A DNA stretch of 64,000 nt from Leucaena leucocephala (taxonomy: Eukaryota; Streptophyta; Magnoliopsida; Fabales; Fabaceae), in the NCBI GenBank assembly GCA_037074615.1, contig CM073547.1:1240001-1304000 (forward strand), read 5' to 3'. The position numbers and the translations under genes are program-made. Positions 11,330 through 24,300 of the stretch are shown in pieces. The first letter of the stretch is position 1, and every line of letters begins with the position of its first letter. The notes under the pieces were generated by a model that was not told the DNA's origin, searched no databases, and saw only the letters and a list, made by a program, of their open reading frames with translations.

Positions 11330-14300
11330 AAATTTGTTCATTAGTCAACAGAGTTGCTAAAGGACTATAGCAGCTACGCAAAAAAATTCTTGTAAGTTAG
11401 AGCCCTTTGATGACGCGCTCATTCGATAAGCCGCTGAATAAAATATATTTTAGCATCACTTGTCGCTGTGGAAAAGGTTTTTGCTTCAATTCTTTGAATT
11501 GATAGCTAGAGTGTTTATTTATGAATAGTTAAGGCTTTAACGAGTGTTTATTGCAGAAGGGGAAAGATTGTGCAGGGGATGTATCTAGAACGTATATTAC
11601 TCGTGTTTACATATTTTTGTATACTAATTCTGCTTGAATATGAAAATGAGACTCACATTATCGAGTACTTTCATGCATATAATATATCTAGTAAAAATCA
11701 CAAACAAACATCACCAACTTGAGAATCCAGCTCAAGATGTCTACATAGAAGTTGCATTCCGAGCCCTTAACTCTAGACTATTTTGTTAAAATCCACAAGT
11801 TTCTCAAATTTTGAAATGAGTCTTGTACACACACACACACTCACACTTAATACAACCGGCAATGTGAAGGTCTAAAGGCAACTCAACAAGTAATTGCGCT
11901 TCTTAGGGGCAGAACCAAAAGCATGCAAACCAGTTGATATCAACCAAATATGTGTAGTAGGTAACATCCCAGTTACAATTTTCGCCCTCCTTCAACGGCG
12001 ACAGAGACGGCTACAAGTGATTGAAATTATTACACCATCTTGACGGGACTAACCATCAAATATGCTTTCAGAAGATGGAGAACTCGTGATAAAAGAAACA
12101 AACATGTCCACTAGAAAGTTGAAGATAATCAAAGTACCATAGTCCATGGCCATTCTTCTGCTGCTTTTAAGCACCCCCCCCCCTCCAACCTCCTGCTACC
12201 ACCTGGTTAATGATTTTGTAATCCAGTATCATAAAAATTATTCTATAATTGAGAAGTTGTGAATTTGATCCCATGTGTAATTTCATACTGTCAGTGTTTG
12301 CTAGTATGCCCTAAATTTTTTTTTCCAAAAAGAAGGTAGTAAGTACTAACACATCCAAAGTTACTTGAATACAAGTAAAATTTCTGCATATATACATTAA
12401 ATGTTCACACAATAATTTGTCTTTATAATGTACGTACATGACCACACGGAAGCTTATTTACAAATTCAAATCTGAATTGTTTTTGTGTGTGTACGTTTAG
12501 GGCAGGTAAACATGGCTTTGAAAAAGGTTGAATTCAAATTAGAATTGGAATTAAAATAAAATTAATAAAAAAATTAAGTTAATTTACAACACTAGAATAT
12601 GTAGATTCTGAAAGATTAATTTTTCTTTTATGATTTTCAGTTTAAATTTTACGTTGACTTAAAATCTAAAGATAATAATTTCTTTAACAATAATTTCAAT
12701 TTTTGAAGAAAATAAATAAATTATGCTCAAGCCCAAAAAGATTAAGAAACCCATTATATATTTTACCAATAACAATGTTTGTGGTAGGTGAAGCACATTA
12801 CTCATTGTTTGTTGTAGGAGAGATTTTCAAATTGAATGTTGCCACATAGCTATCAACTTGATTATCCCTTGCTAATAACACCCAATAACCCAATTATTGG
12901 TAGATTAGATGCGGATTCGGATCTCCTGTTTCTCATGAAAGGCAACAGCTACGTGCTGTTTCAATTCTGGTCCATTCGATTAGTTCATGAGCAGTTGGAT
13001 ATAGAATCTAACTAGAAAATAAAAAATATGTTAAATATTAAAATACGTTGTATCACATTGATTTCAAGTTGGAATTTAATACGGTACATATTAAATATCT
13101 AAGAAATACATAAAGTCACAAGCAGACGCAAAATGCTATTAATACGAATGTATATATTGGATAGGTAAAAAACAAAGTGTCCTTTCTTTTAAATAGAAAC
13201 GCAATTGAAGAAAGCCATTATGTTTATAATGGAAGTCATGCTTTTGAATTGTTTGTTTGCATAGAAGTGCTTGATCCCACGTTTGCTCATAAATTGGTCC
13301 GGTCCGGTCCTACACAAATTGCACGTAACTCTCGCTGCCTTTTCTGGTTTATGCAATCATGCTGTTCGACGTTTTTACCCAGAGAGAAAAACAAAAGAGA
13401 AAAAAATATATGAAGATTTCCATCCATTTCTCTGTTCGTCATCATCCCACTTGGATATGGCATCAACTTTATTTGCTCCGTCACTGTAATGAAGAAATCA
13501 TCTGACTTACCCTCCTCGGAAACATCAAACATATTCAAATCCTTTCAATGTTCATATCAGTAAATGAGGACATTTATTGCTTCTTCATTTTTCTTTCTGG
13601 TTCATAACTCACAAGCCATGCAACTCCAGTTCCATGGCTCTGCTTCTCCCTAGTCGATTCAAGTTTTGATTTTGACAAAGACTTGATAGCATGGTATACT
13701 AAATCTTATATTAAGTAGTATGAGATATTTAATAAAATATTTAAGACGTAGTTTTTTCAAGCCTAATGAACAACAAATTTAGAATAAGGCTCCATATCCT
13801 ACTTAAGTACCATAAATGGCAGCCTCCATTAGATTCCAGTTACTCCTCCTGATTTTCTTTGCTTTCTTATTCTTCTAACTATATTATATTTAAGTATTGA
13901 GATAACTCTTATAGAGGTTTTTATTGCATTCAAATACATTTGAACTCAAGATCTCTTGTTTAACTAGCTAAAACTCCTTCCATTAGACCCAAGACTAATT
14001 GGAAATACCCACTTTTAATGGACCGTGCACATCCTAAACCCGACCGCATTATACTGGTTGGTTCACATCTATACAAGGGTGAGATTGCTCTGAAACTAAT
14101 GAGTGCCACTCACACACTATTTGCCACTATTGGGCCAAAGAATAATTACTGTAAGTATTATTTTGGGAAAGAAAGTCCAACGTTATGCATGTGACCGAGG
14201 TAGATTGCTTTCATTTTTTGTTTTCTGTTTTCTACAGATGCATAATAATAAAGAAAATAACCTCAGGCTAGCTATCAGTAGCCTCATCATAATGCCTTTG

Positions 14301-16478
14301 GGAGCTTTAACTAAAGAAACCTTGTTACACTCGTCATCCTTTGATTATCACTTTAGTTTCTGTATTAATTAAGCATCATAGCACGTGTAAAAGTCACTAC
14401 TCTTTGTCTGGATCAATGTTAATTTCCCTATCAAGCACTACGATAAACCACTATAAATAACTCGTTAGCCAAAAACAAAAACTACTATAAATAACTCATC
14501 ATTCAGCTTGCCTTCCCTCTGCTAATATATAAAAAAAAACAACTTAATACACAATATTTCTATTAGATAATATATAATGAATTATAGATATACGTAACTT
14601 TATTATCTTTTAAAAAAACTATTCTTAAAATTTAAATTTGTAATTTTTAGATTATATGACAGTAATATAACTATTGTTCTGAAACTCACTTTCCCTTATA
14701 AAAAAGAGGTTTCCTCTAATAATAAAGAGATATAATGAGAAGAGGTATGGTTTGAAGGTGACTCTAACCCACTTATCTCTGCCTATTTCTTCATCATACA
14801 TCTTTATTACTTGATAAAATTTGAACCCTCACAAAGCTTTTACTCATATCATTGTTCATCAAGTTTTAAAAATCGGTAGATTAACATGAAGACTGTGACA
14901 TTGAAGAAGTGGGATCCACAAGTATTTATACATTGAAGAAGGTGACCAACTTTTGGAGAAATGCATTGATGATTAAACCCACCACAAACGCTATATTGTA
15001 GTTGTGGTCAAAATTGTGTACCATATGTCAAGGCTATCTTGGGGTAAAAAAGAAAAAGTTAGTTTAATATTCCCTCACGATGACACTTAGTGAGTGGTGG
15101 GGCAACCCACTTACATTCGCATACTATGATGAGGCTGTTGAAAAGAGAAAAAGTCAGATGCAACCACACACAGGAAAAGAAAGAAAAGAGGTAATTTGTT
15201 TTCTACCAATATTTTTACTGTGGTGGAGAATTAATTCCCCCTCAAAAAGGTTAACTCGTTTGAATATTGCTGAATAGTAATTTACATTATTGAATATTGA
15301 TATAAGCATCTCATATTCTATGACATAATTGTTTAGTTTTCAACAAAACTAAGATTATAAAAGGTTTTTTTTTTACCCAAATCAAAATTTTAACAAACAT
15401 CTTTCAAATGTTTAAAAGTGAGATTGTTTTCGGATAAATTTCTAGGTAGAAAAAAAATTTATGGTTATTTAATGTGTATTTTATTTATACTTTTTTCTGA
15501 CATTTTATCTCTTCTCTTCCGTTATTCAAGTGTCTCTATTGTCCTCTTTTGCTATTATCATAACCGTCGCTCTTCTTATCTATCACTATTGTTATTGTTG
15601 TGCTACTCCTTCTTTTATTTCATGTTTTTCTCTGTGTTCCTATTCTTCTCAACTGTCACCATTGTTGTTAAATATGTTTGCTTCTTCATAATCGTATTTT
15701 CTTCTTCTCCATCTTCTTATTCAGATGTCATCAAAAGAAGGAGTAAGAATAATAATCATGGTGGTGAATCACGTGTATTCAACAGAAATAGAAGCAATGT
15801 CTTCTTTATGTATCCATCTTCTTCATATCGTTGTTATTGTTTTCTGGAGAATCGTTGTCGATGGTGGACATCGACAAAAGAGAGTGTTATATAAGAGAAT
15901 AGGAGAAAGAAGAAAAAAATAGAAGAAATAGAAAATTTATTTTATAAAATCATATATTTTTTTTATAATTTATCAATCACAAAAATTATTTTAGTAATAA
16001 TTATTTAAAAATTTATATATTTAGAACTATTTTTTTATAATTTTTTTCTCTAAAAGAGTTTATCCATAATTATTTTTAAATTATTTTTTTATAAAATATT
16101 TTCTAAAAAATAATATAAACTGGACGTACATTTTGCTAAAATTTTTTTGTCTAGGATAACTTATTTTATAAGTAACCTTTTTGAACTTGTTGATGACCAA
16201 CTTTCGCATCAGTCAAATGGAAGAAAACGTCTGTAAACTATTAACTACTGAGGTAAAAAAAATTCTATATAGCTAGATACCTTCTAATAACAGTTTTAGG
16301 TGTATGACCTATCAACCAATTATTTTATAACTTAGTAATATAAAAAAAATTATGAATAAAAGATTATTAGTTCAATCTCTTCATAATTTGTGATTGTTAG
16401 TGTCTATTCTTTTAATTAATATAAAAAATTAAAAGGTGTAGGGTCTATCAGTATGCTCATTTAATGATATCCTAATAT
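11330..16478. other. Gene-poor stretch with simple repeats and degraded repeat DNA
   Basis: No gene supported over 5 kb. It holds an AC-rich microsatellite at 11826-11847, a C run near 12173-12183, AT-rich DNA and scattered short open frames without domains (13177-13540, 14103-14372, 15080-15277). Two spots (about 12245-12270 and 13935-13990) resemble worn tRNA-derived ends. The right end grades into old MITE-like sequence. Confidence 0.5.
15290..16165. repeat. Possible old, expanded relative of the local MITE family
   Basis: A long pyrimidine-rich block (about 15500-15720) is followed by AT-rich sequence with phrases (ataaaatcata, tttctaaaaaa, agagtttatccat) like those in the repeats at 18180-18615 and 42670-43375. 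The open frame across 15418-15894 is Tyr/Ser/Phe-rich and reflects base composition, not a gene. No clean termini. Confidence 0.3.
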
Positions 16479-16986
16479 AGGCCTGTTTGAAAACATGCCA
16501 AACCTAGGTTTGGCTCAAAATCTTAGTTTAGAAAAATTTGTAGTCAAACAGCAATTTTTGTTCAAACGAGTTTTTGGACTAAACCATGGTTTAAAATTAA
16601 AGTTTCAGATAAGCTGGTCAGAGCAGCTTATGAAATTGTAAAAGAGCTTATGACTAACCAATTACTATATTACCCCTACTTTTTCTTACACCATCTCTCC
16701 TATTTTTTCTTACACCATCTCTCCTCTCTCCTACTTTTTCTCTATTTTCTTTCTTATACCCTCTCTCCTCTCTCATCTCATCTCTTATCTCTCCTCATTT
16801 AATACTCATACCCTTTTTCATAATTTACCACTCATAAAACCCCTTTCACAAATAAATATTCAAACACTCATTTATCCAAAATTATTTTTTTTCTATAAGT
16901 TCTTCTAGAAAAGTCCTTTTTTATAAGCTATCTATAAGCCTATTTTTTTCATAAGCTAGTTTAAAATTTTTTTTCCAAACACACAC
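16479..16986 (+). mobile_element. Tourist-like (PIF/Harbinger) MITE, copy 1
   Basis: A 508-bp non-coding element. Its ends are imperfect inverted repeats of the form GGCCTGTTTG / CCAAACACACAC, flanked by TAT on both sides (16476-16478 and 16987-16989). The left part contains internal palindromic phrases around TAGGTTTGGC and ACCATGGTTTAAA. The centre has repeated CTTACACCATCTCTCC units in a long pyrimidine tract. The right part repeats AAAAGCCC/CATAAGC-type phrases. PIF/Harbinger MITEs have GGGCC-CGTTTG-type termini and 3-bp A/T target duplications. The inner sequence is clearly shared with 17270-17764, 27338-27858 and 28116-28630. Confidence 0.75.
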
Positions 16987-17269
16987 TATGTGCACTAGGT
17001 GAGAGTGTAGAAAGTGCAGGCTAAAAATGCTTTCCCTATGAGTGTGTACTTGGATGCTCCCCAAAATCACTTATTTGGGACAAAACTTAATTTTTTTGGG
17101 TGGGGGGAGGAAACACAACCTAAAAACTTAGTATGTTTTTACAATATATTTTGCTACTAGATTCATAATTTTGGTAGAAATAAGGGAAAACAACTTTTAA
17201 CAATCTATTCCAATAATTAATTTTTATTTTCTACTATCTATTCTTATAAGCTAATCCAAACGCTATTAA

Positions 17270-17764
17270 GGGCCCGTTTGGATAGGATTTTAAAAACGGG
17301 CTTATGAAAAAAAAGGGATTTTGAATAGCTTATAGAAAAGGGCTTTTGTAGAAGAGATTATGAAAAAAAAGTGGTTTTGAATAAATGAGTGTTTGGATAG
17401 TTATTTATAGAAGGGGTTTTATTATTAGTAAATTACGAAAAATAATATGAGTATTAAATGAGGAGAGATAAGAGATGAGAGGAGAGAGGAGAGAGGGTAT
17501 AAGAAAGAAATAGAGAAAAAGTAGGAGAGATGAGAGAGGGTGTAAGAAAAAATAGGGGTAATATAGTAATTGGTTAGTTCAAACGTGGTTTACTGTTCCA
17601 GAAGCTACTCTGACCAGCTTATCTGAAACTTTGGTTTTAAACCATAGTTTAGTCCAAAAGCCCATTTGAACAAATATGACTGTTTGTTTTAAAATTTCTC
17701 CAAACCTAGGTTTTGAGTTAAATTTTAATTTAAAACTAAGGTCTGTGACTTTCCAAACATGCAC
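17270..17764 (-). mobile_element. Tourist-like MITE, copy 2 (inverted to copy 1)
   Basis: The same element in reverse orientation, 495 bp. It begins GGGCCCGTTTGGAT and ends TCCAAACATGCAC, with TAA duplicated on both sides (17267-17269 and 17765-17767), as expected of PIF/Harbinger. The purine tract GGAGAGAGG at 17480-17550 is the complement of the pyrimidine tract of copy 1. Copies 1 and 2 together make a ~1.29-kb imperfect inverted repeat with a ~280-bp spacer. A conceptual 61-residue frame at 17579-17764 recurs at 27291-27524, but this reflects repeat conservation, not a protein. Confidence 0.82.
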
Positions 17765-18004
17765 TAAACATGCGGGTATTTAAAACTGGAGGGGATTAAG
17801 CTGGGTCAAGTGAAGTTGAACATCAATGTTGTAGTAGAGACCGGTTGGACAGATCCAAGAAACAGGCACTTGGGTGTTGTCACATCCACGCCTTATCTGC
17901 TTGCTTTATGAAGCAAACACTTTTGTGCCACATATTATATTGCCTGTCACTGTCTAACTGAGTAATTTCTTCTTCCTTAATTTACACATTATTTTCTCTC
18001 AACC

Positions 18005-18005
18005 A

Positions 18006-18036
<31 letters not shown>

Positions 18037-18046
18037 CACACACACA
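18005..18046. repeat. Poly-A followed by (AC)n microsatellite
   Basis: About 18 A residues run into roughly 12 AC dinucleotides, directly visible. It may mark the tail of an old retroposed copy, but no element body was recognised. Confidence 0.95.
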
Positions 18047-18179
18047 TATTCAACTCTTGACTTTGGCTTTCCAATCCCAGAGTGTATCAGAGCCACACCA
18101 CTTCTCCTTGTTCATCACTGACATATTAATATGCTATCATTCAGGCCTGTTTGCCACAAAACATATACATATATATATA

Positions 18180-18615
18180 TTGCGAGTGTTTGGATAATTT
18201 TTAAATTACGTTTTTTTAAAAAAATTTAGTCTAACTCTTATTTTAAAAAAATTAAAATAAATAATCACTTTTATTTAAAAAAATTATACTAATTATAGTT
18301 TAAAACTAAAATTTTATACAAATTACTAACAATAACTTATAAAATAATAAAAGAATTTATAAATTATTCAATTATTATTTTATTTTTATTTCTTTACACC
18401 CTCTATCCTCACACTCTTTCCCCCTCTTTTCTCCACTATTTTTTTTTATATTTTTTATAAAATCATACAATTTTTAATAATCTACTAATAACAAAAATAT
18501 TTTTAATATAACTATTGAAATATTTATTTTTTTATAAAATTTTCTCTAAAATTTATTTATTTAAAATTGTCTAATTTTTTGTTTATAAATCCTTTTCTAG
18601 AAAATTTATCCATAC
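18180..18615 (+). repeat. Degraded member of the MITE-like family
   Basis: It starts GCGAGTGTTTGGATA, passes through AT-rich DNA with TATAGTTTAAAACTAAA (compare copies 1-4), then a pyrimidine tract with TTTACACCCTCTATCC, and ends near TTTTCTAGAAAATTTATCCA. It has the same order of blocks as the well-preserved copies but is heavily diverged, and the right terminus is not clear. Confidence 0.45.
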
Positions 18616-18830
18616 TGCCATTATCATCATTTGCCCAGAAACCAATCACAGTATCGCAAGAACATGGGGAATTTACCTTTTTGTTTGGTTGGGTAAACGA
18701 GAATACTGCACTTTTCTGACAGTCACAACCTCTACCTTTTTGCTTTTTCAGGAATCAATTCGTTTTGTCACAAAAATAACTGTGCATCACATAACCTCTA
18801 AGGTACGTTGTCGTTAATCGCTGTCATGAA

Positions 18831-18874
18831 TCCCACGTCGAAAATATTATCTTCAAGTAGGAGCTCTATAAACT
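18831..18874 (+). promoter_or_regulatory. snRNA-type USE + TATA-like pair, no RNA recognised
   Basis: TCCCACGTCG at 18831-18840 is one base from the plant snRNA upstream sequence element core (TCCCACATCG). TATAAACT follows at 18867-18874, a 26-base gap like that of Pol III-type plant U6 promoters. The sequence downstream is not U1-U6, U3 or 7SL as far as I can recognise. A chance match or a promoter relic is equally possible. Confidence 0.25.
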
Positions 18875-20921
18875 ATAGGGTTCTTCCGCTCTAATTAACG
18901 ATCAGCTTCTAGGATGTCTTTTAAGAATTTTACTCCTTACAATATATCATGAGTCACACGTTAGAAAAACTACCTTAAACAAAAATTTATAATGTTTTAA
19001 GCTCTAACTTTGACATCTTGTTTTAGGGCGTAGTTCTTTTTAGAACTTGCGTATGTTATAATGGTGTTTCCATCGAGAATCAACCAACTAGATAAGGCTA
19101 TTTATAAACAAATTTGACAAATAGAAAGCTGAGTGAAATGTAATAACGTGAAACTGTTGAGATATCAGCTCTCGAGCAAGGTGCATCGTCTTGAAGCAAA
19201 GGTTCTCTACCACCAACGACTGACTTTTGGGATCGTTAAAATACAATGGCTTATGGATAACACAATCTGATATGCATTTTATGGATAGAGATTGGAATGT
19301 AAGATCATTGAGGCTTTGATCATGGGATGGTAATATTTCTGCCATTCATAGTACGTACTAATCCTATTATTGTGAAGTGAAATAACATTTTTTTTTCGTG
19401 TGGGATAAATTATTGTAGTTCATCAGAAGAAAGAAAATGATGATATCATATTATAAGTCATGAGCAAGAGAACAACCCTTTAAAGGCTTCACTTGTTGTT
19501 TTTTTCATTGTGGACAACAAGTTATATCCACCACCCCAATCGAGAATACAAGTCTTCTTCTGGATAATGGATAGGGATATTGTTCATAAAATCTTCTTCT
19601 GGATAATTTAATTAACACGTTGCTTCTTGTGTTAAATTATATTAGTTTAATTACTGTGCAAGGTAGAGTGAAAAACATCAAGTAAAGAAATTGTAAATAA
19701 ATATTTTTGAACTAAAAAAGAATAATCTTTTATAAATAAATCAAACGGCTCCTTATGCCAATACTATTATTGAATATGTCTTGAATTGAATAATTTAATT
19801 TAAGGGGTAATATGATAAATTCTCAAGCGATTTAAAGAACTTTGAATAATAACTAAAAAGTCTTCTCTCTTTTCATCTTTTAATTAAAAAAAAATAATGT
19901 CAGAATTGATTTCTTCATTTTAGATTTGGTCTATATCCTATATATGTAATCTGTTTAATAGTTTAATATACTAATAAATACCAAAAATACTTAAAAAAAA
20001 AAGAACAAGAGAAGTACATGTGCACATGGCTTGGGGAGTCCAAGCTGGACTATTCATGGAAAACTATAAATGTGTGGAATTAAATGCATTTTAACTTAAT
20101 ATGTCTTAATTTCTTTTTCCTTTTTTTCGGAAGGAGTTGGTTTTTAAAATTTTAATTATAAATAAATTGCATGTGAATGGTTAAAAAAAAAAACGTATTC
20201 CATATCAGAGATCCGTATCTGAGTCCCAGGACATATAAACAGATCCTAGCACTGTAAATCATGTTATGATATTAATTAAATCATATTAGGCACTGTACTC
20301 AAAGTTTCTCAACTATTTTAATTCTTTGTAATAATTGAAGAAAGAGGATGGTGATTTGGCTTCGTATTTATCTTAAGCTAAGTCAACATCTCTTGAAGAA
20401 TAAAAGAATTCATAATAAGATGACAAACGTGTCTATTTTATTACATGATCATATCACCTTATATAATAATAAAAGTATTTAAATTTAGGTTTCAAACTTA
20501 ATAAAAAAAGAAAGAAATTTAGAATTTAGCTCCACACAGAGCAGGGATTGGATTTTTAATTTTTACATATTAAGTAAATCTCAGTCAGTCAGAACTTAGA
20601 AGAGCCATTGTCTGACCTTGAACAAAGAAATCAACGTACTATCATTATCATTTTCTTTCCATAAAATGCACCCCTCAATTTAAAGAAAAGTCATGTTATT
20701 ATTGAATTTTTTTAATATGCACATTGAAGATATAATAATTAAAACATACAACTTTGTCCAAGTAATTAAATTAAAATAACAAGTTTTTATATAATTTATT
20801 TAATTTTCTGCACAAATAGAAAGGCTGAATTTAAATAATTTTTGTTCTGAAAAATCTACTATTTTTTTCCAGTCAATTCTCAGGTACGGCATTGTAAGAA
20901 AAAAATAATGAATAGCCAAAC

Positions 20922-21009
20922 CTGTGCGATACAAGCTTCCTTCGCCATCTTCTTTGCTTCTGTATTCGTCAAACTCCCTCAAGTTCAGAGAATCAGGGAT
21001 CAGAGCCAT
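20922..21009 (-). CDS. Possible orphan first exon (unknown)
   Basis: An ATG-initiated 88-base stretch with ordinary protein-like composition (MALIPDSLNLREFDEYRSKE) ends at a plausible donor (CACAG|GTTTGG). It is divergent from the kinase gene, with 334 bases between the two ATGs. No downstream exon was found to its left, and the family is not recognised. It may be a remnant or simply chance. Confidence 0.2.
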
Positions 21010-21343
21010 TCCTCAATTTCCTTTCTTCTATTTTGTTCCTTTCCTTCCTAATTCAATGAACTCTCAAACTTGAAAGTCAAAACTCATGTGCATCGCACGT
21101 GGCCAGTGAGATCCTTCAGTCCCAAACTCATCTCCTACCTCCCCCTACCCCAACCCCAACAAATCTCACTCGCTTGCACCTCCTTCTTCTCTCTTCCATT
21201 TTCCTATTATTTTCGTAAAGTCTGAATCTGTCACACATTAAGCTCATTCAGCCTTCGTCCATAACGAAATCTGGAGTTTTTTTCGCACAATGCCACGTCG
21301 ATGATGATTCAGTGAGTGATCCAGCTTCTTTGAATCGGACAAC

Positions 21344-24300
21344 ATGGGGGTCTGTACGTCCAAGCCTCAAAAGCCGAACCCATTTTCCGTTCAGGAACTA
21401 GAAGGCGACCATAGCTCCTGCGATCCTTCAAGCATCCCGAAAGGCTCACCTACTACGAAAAATGAGGTCGTTTCTGGGAAGCAGTCTCCGTTCTTCCCAT
21501 TCTACAGCCCCAGCCCAGCCCGCTTCTTTAAGAAATCCCCAGCGCCAACGGCAGGCCACCGGAGTACGAGCTCGACGCCGGGGAGAATTTTCCGGCGTCC
21601 CTTCCCTCCGCCGTCGCCGGCGAAGCACATAAAGGCTTTCCTAGCTAAAAGACAGGGAAAGAAGACTTCGACTGCGATACCGGAAGATGGAGAGGAGGTG
21701 GATTTGGACAAGAGGTTTGGGTTTTCCAAAGAGTTCACGAGTAGGCTTGAGGTTGGGGAAGAAGTGGGCAGAGGGCATTTTGGGTATACTTGCTCTGCTA
21801 GGTTTAAGAAGGGCGAGCATAAGGGCCAGCAAGTAGCGGTAAAGGTCATCCCTAAAGCTAAGGTTAATCCCTCCTTACTCTTCCCAACTGCTATTGTTTA
21901 ATTGCATTTGCAATGGCTGTGACTATACCTGTAACTGAGCGACTTGGTTCAGAGTTCAGAAGGTATTAGGAGTGGAATTTTTGGGTATTTTTCTAGTTGA
22001 AACTTCTCCTTCGTTTGAGTGATTTGTTTGCCTGCTAGAAGAAGCTTGAATATTACCAGTCTGACTTTTGAGTTTTGATCTTTTATGAATGTTGAATATT
22101 TTTCCGGGTACGCAATGTGGAGGAGGTCATTTTCTGTACTTCTGTAGGATTACTGTGAAATCGGTTTATAAATCATGTAATCTTTACTTTTAGTTAAACC
22201 CATGCAGTTTAGTGTTTCAATTATGATTGAATTGGATCTTAAATTTTAAGCCAAAAAGGGGAACTTATTTGGCAAAAAATATGAATGGCTTTTCAATACC
22301 AAATGTTACACTGAGTAATTTGTAGATAGTTTAAGTTGTGCATGACTTCCTTTCATGGCACCTTGTGCGAAACAAATTGAAAAACTTATGTTTGTTTATT
22401 GGTCTTCTAGTCAATGATATATAATACTTCTCCATCTGTAGGTCTGTACCCTCTTGAATAGTGAGCTAATGTTTTGGTGAACTTGTTGGAATTTCCCTTA
22501 ATAATATATATCTCTGGTAATTTTCGCAGGTGTACATTTGATTTCAACAAATAATTTGGCTTTCCACGATAAATTCCCCATAATCGTACATAATGAATAT
22601 TGTATATATTATCACTTGTTTGTGATAGCATTGTTGATCCTATGCGACAATTAGTGCTAGTGGCAGTTACTGTTAATAGAAGACATAAACATCGAAGGAG
22701 AGCATGGTGTATAAGTGGCATCACTATGTGGGATTATAGTTAATTTGATGAGTCAAATTTCTTGCAATGTAATTGAGAGCAAAGCTGGATGTTGGATTAG
22801 AATTTGCAATATTTAATGGATACTTTATTTATTACTTTTATAATGTCTATACGGTGGATTTAATAAATAATAAGTTTATGTTGAACTGAATTTTGTTCAC
22901 ACAACAGATTGCCCAATAAAGACAGTATTTACGAGCACTGTTTTTTTAAGTATTTTCTGTTTCTGCTGAACATGCTACGAACAAGGAGAGTATGGAGGAT
23001 ATTGGAAAACCATTTTAATTAAGATCAACCTTATTTGATTGACCTACTTTATTTGTTATGAGATTAGAGTAATTTTCGTCTTTTGAATCTGAAATATGGA
23101 TATTGAACTTTTGCTTAGTTTTTAACTTTTTATAGATGCAACTCAGCAAAATGGTACGAGGTACCACCCAATCATATGGCACCCTGACATTCTAGATTAC
23201 ACCTTCCATCTTCCATATCAATGTGTCACCACATGCATCTTGGATATGAACTGGGATCCAAGATATAAAGGTCCGAATAACAGTGTACCAATCATCTCTT
23301 AAATAAGCTGTAGGTAATGATGAAAATATATGTAACAAGTATGCCCAGTAAAGTTAATGGGAAGAGGTTGTCTGGGACAAGGATGATCTATATCTTGAAA
23401 CCTCCCATAGCTTTTAAAACTTCCAGGGTTAGTGTTGTGTCTTTATATATGAAATTTTTGTTAACTTGGACTTTTCTATCCCATATATGTTACAAATGTT
23501 ACTATTAAGTCTGACTCGTGCCTAATTACAATTTTAGTTGAGGTACCAAATTTAAATGGCCTATGGCATGAAAGGTTTGAAAGTAAGTTTTCTTCTTCAC
23601 CGTATGTGTTGCCAGATGACAACAGCAATTGCAATTGAAGATGTACGAAGGGAAGTGAAAATATTGCGAGCATTGACTGGACACAACAATCTGATACAAT
23701 TCTATGATGCATTCGAAGACCAGGATAATGTCTATATTGTTATGGAGTAAGTTCATGGCATTTTCTACCTTTTCAGAGCATATCGGAGTGGTGGCACTTT
23801 GGCCATTTTAGTGAAGTTTTATTTTCCTGCTCATTTCTTAATATATTCTATGCATTTGAATGTGTACCATGGGCATGCATTGCATGTAAGAGATTGTTAG
23901 GTTTCTTGATATTAATTGGATGCTACTGATATTTCAGGTTATGTGAAGGAGGGGAGCTTTTAGATAGGATATTATCAAGGTGATTCATAGGACAGCGAGA
24001 CAATGTGTTATTCTTTTTTTTTTAAAAAAAAAATCAGATCTTTGTAGTTGACCTTACCACAAGCTAACTAAATAATTTATTTTCCATTAGAGGAGGGAAA
24101 TACTCAGAAGAAGATGCAAAGGCTGTCATAGTACAGATACTAAAAGTGGTTGCATTTTGTCATCTTCAGGGTGTGGTTCACCGAGATCTAAAGCCAGAGG
24201 TGGGAATAGTCCTTTACTTTTGACTCATTAAAACATCAGACTCTGCTTGGTCATGATATTGATCCTGCCTGACTTCCAAAATTTAAGTCATGTAAGCACT

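Larger units (their letters stand above)
17765..21343. other. Intergenic DNA upstream of the CDPK-related kinase
   Basis: No gene firmly supported. It holds poly-A/(AC)n, an old MITE-like repeat, a USE+TATA-like motif pair, a minus-strand open frame of unknown meaning at 19088-19345, and a possible minus-strand first exon near 20922-21009. The last 250 bases are CT-rich, like a plant 5' leader. Confidence 0.5.

Noticed and set aside
13935..13990. Possible antisense tRNA-like B box (CTTGAGTTCAAA in reverse)
   Set aside because: No acceptable A box at the right spacing and no duplication or tail; at most a worn SINE scrap.
15418..15894. A 158-residue open frame rich in Tyr, Ser, Phe and Leu
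   Set aside because: It tracks a pyrimidine-rich tract; low complexity and no domain.
17579..17764. A 61-residue frame that reappears at 27291-27524 with similar protein sequence
   Set aside because: The similarity follows from both lying in copies of the same non-coding MITE; there are no coding constraints, and copies 1 and 4 break the frame.
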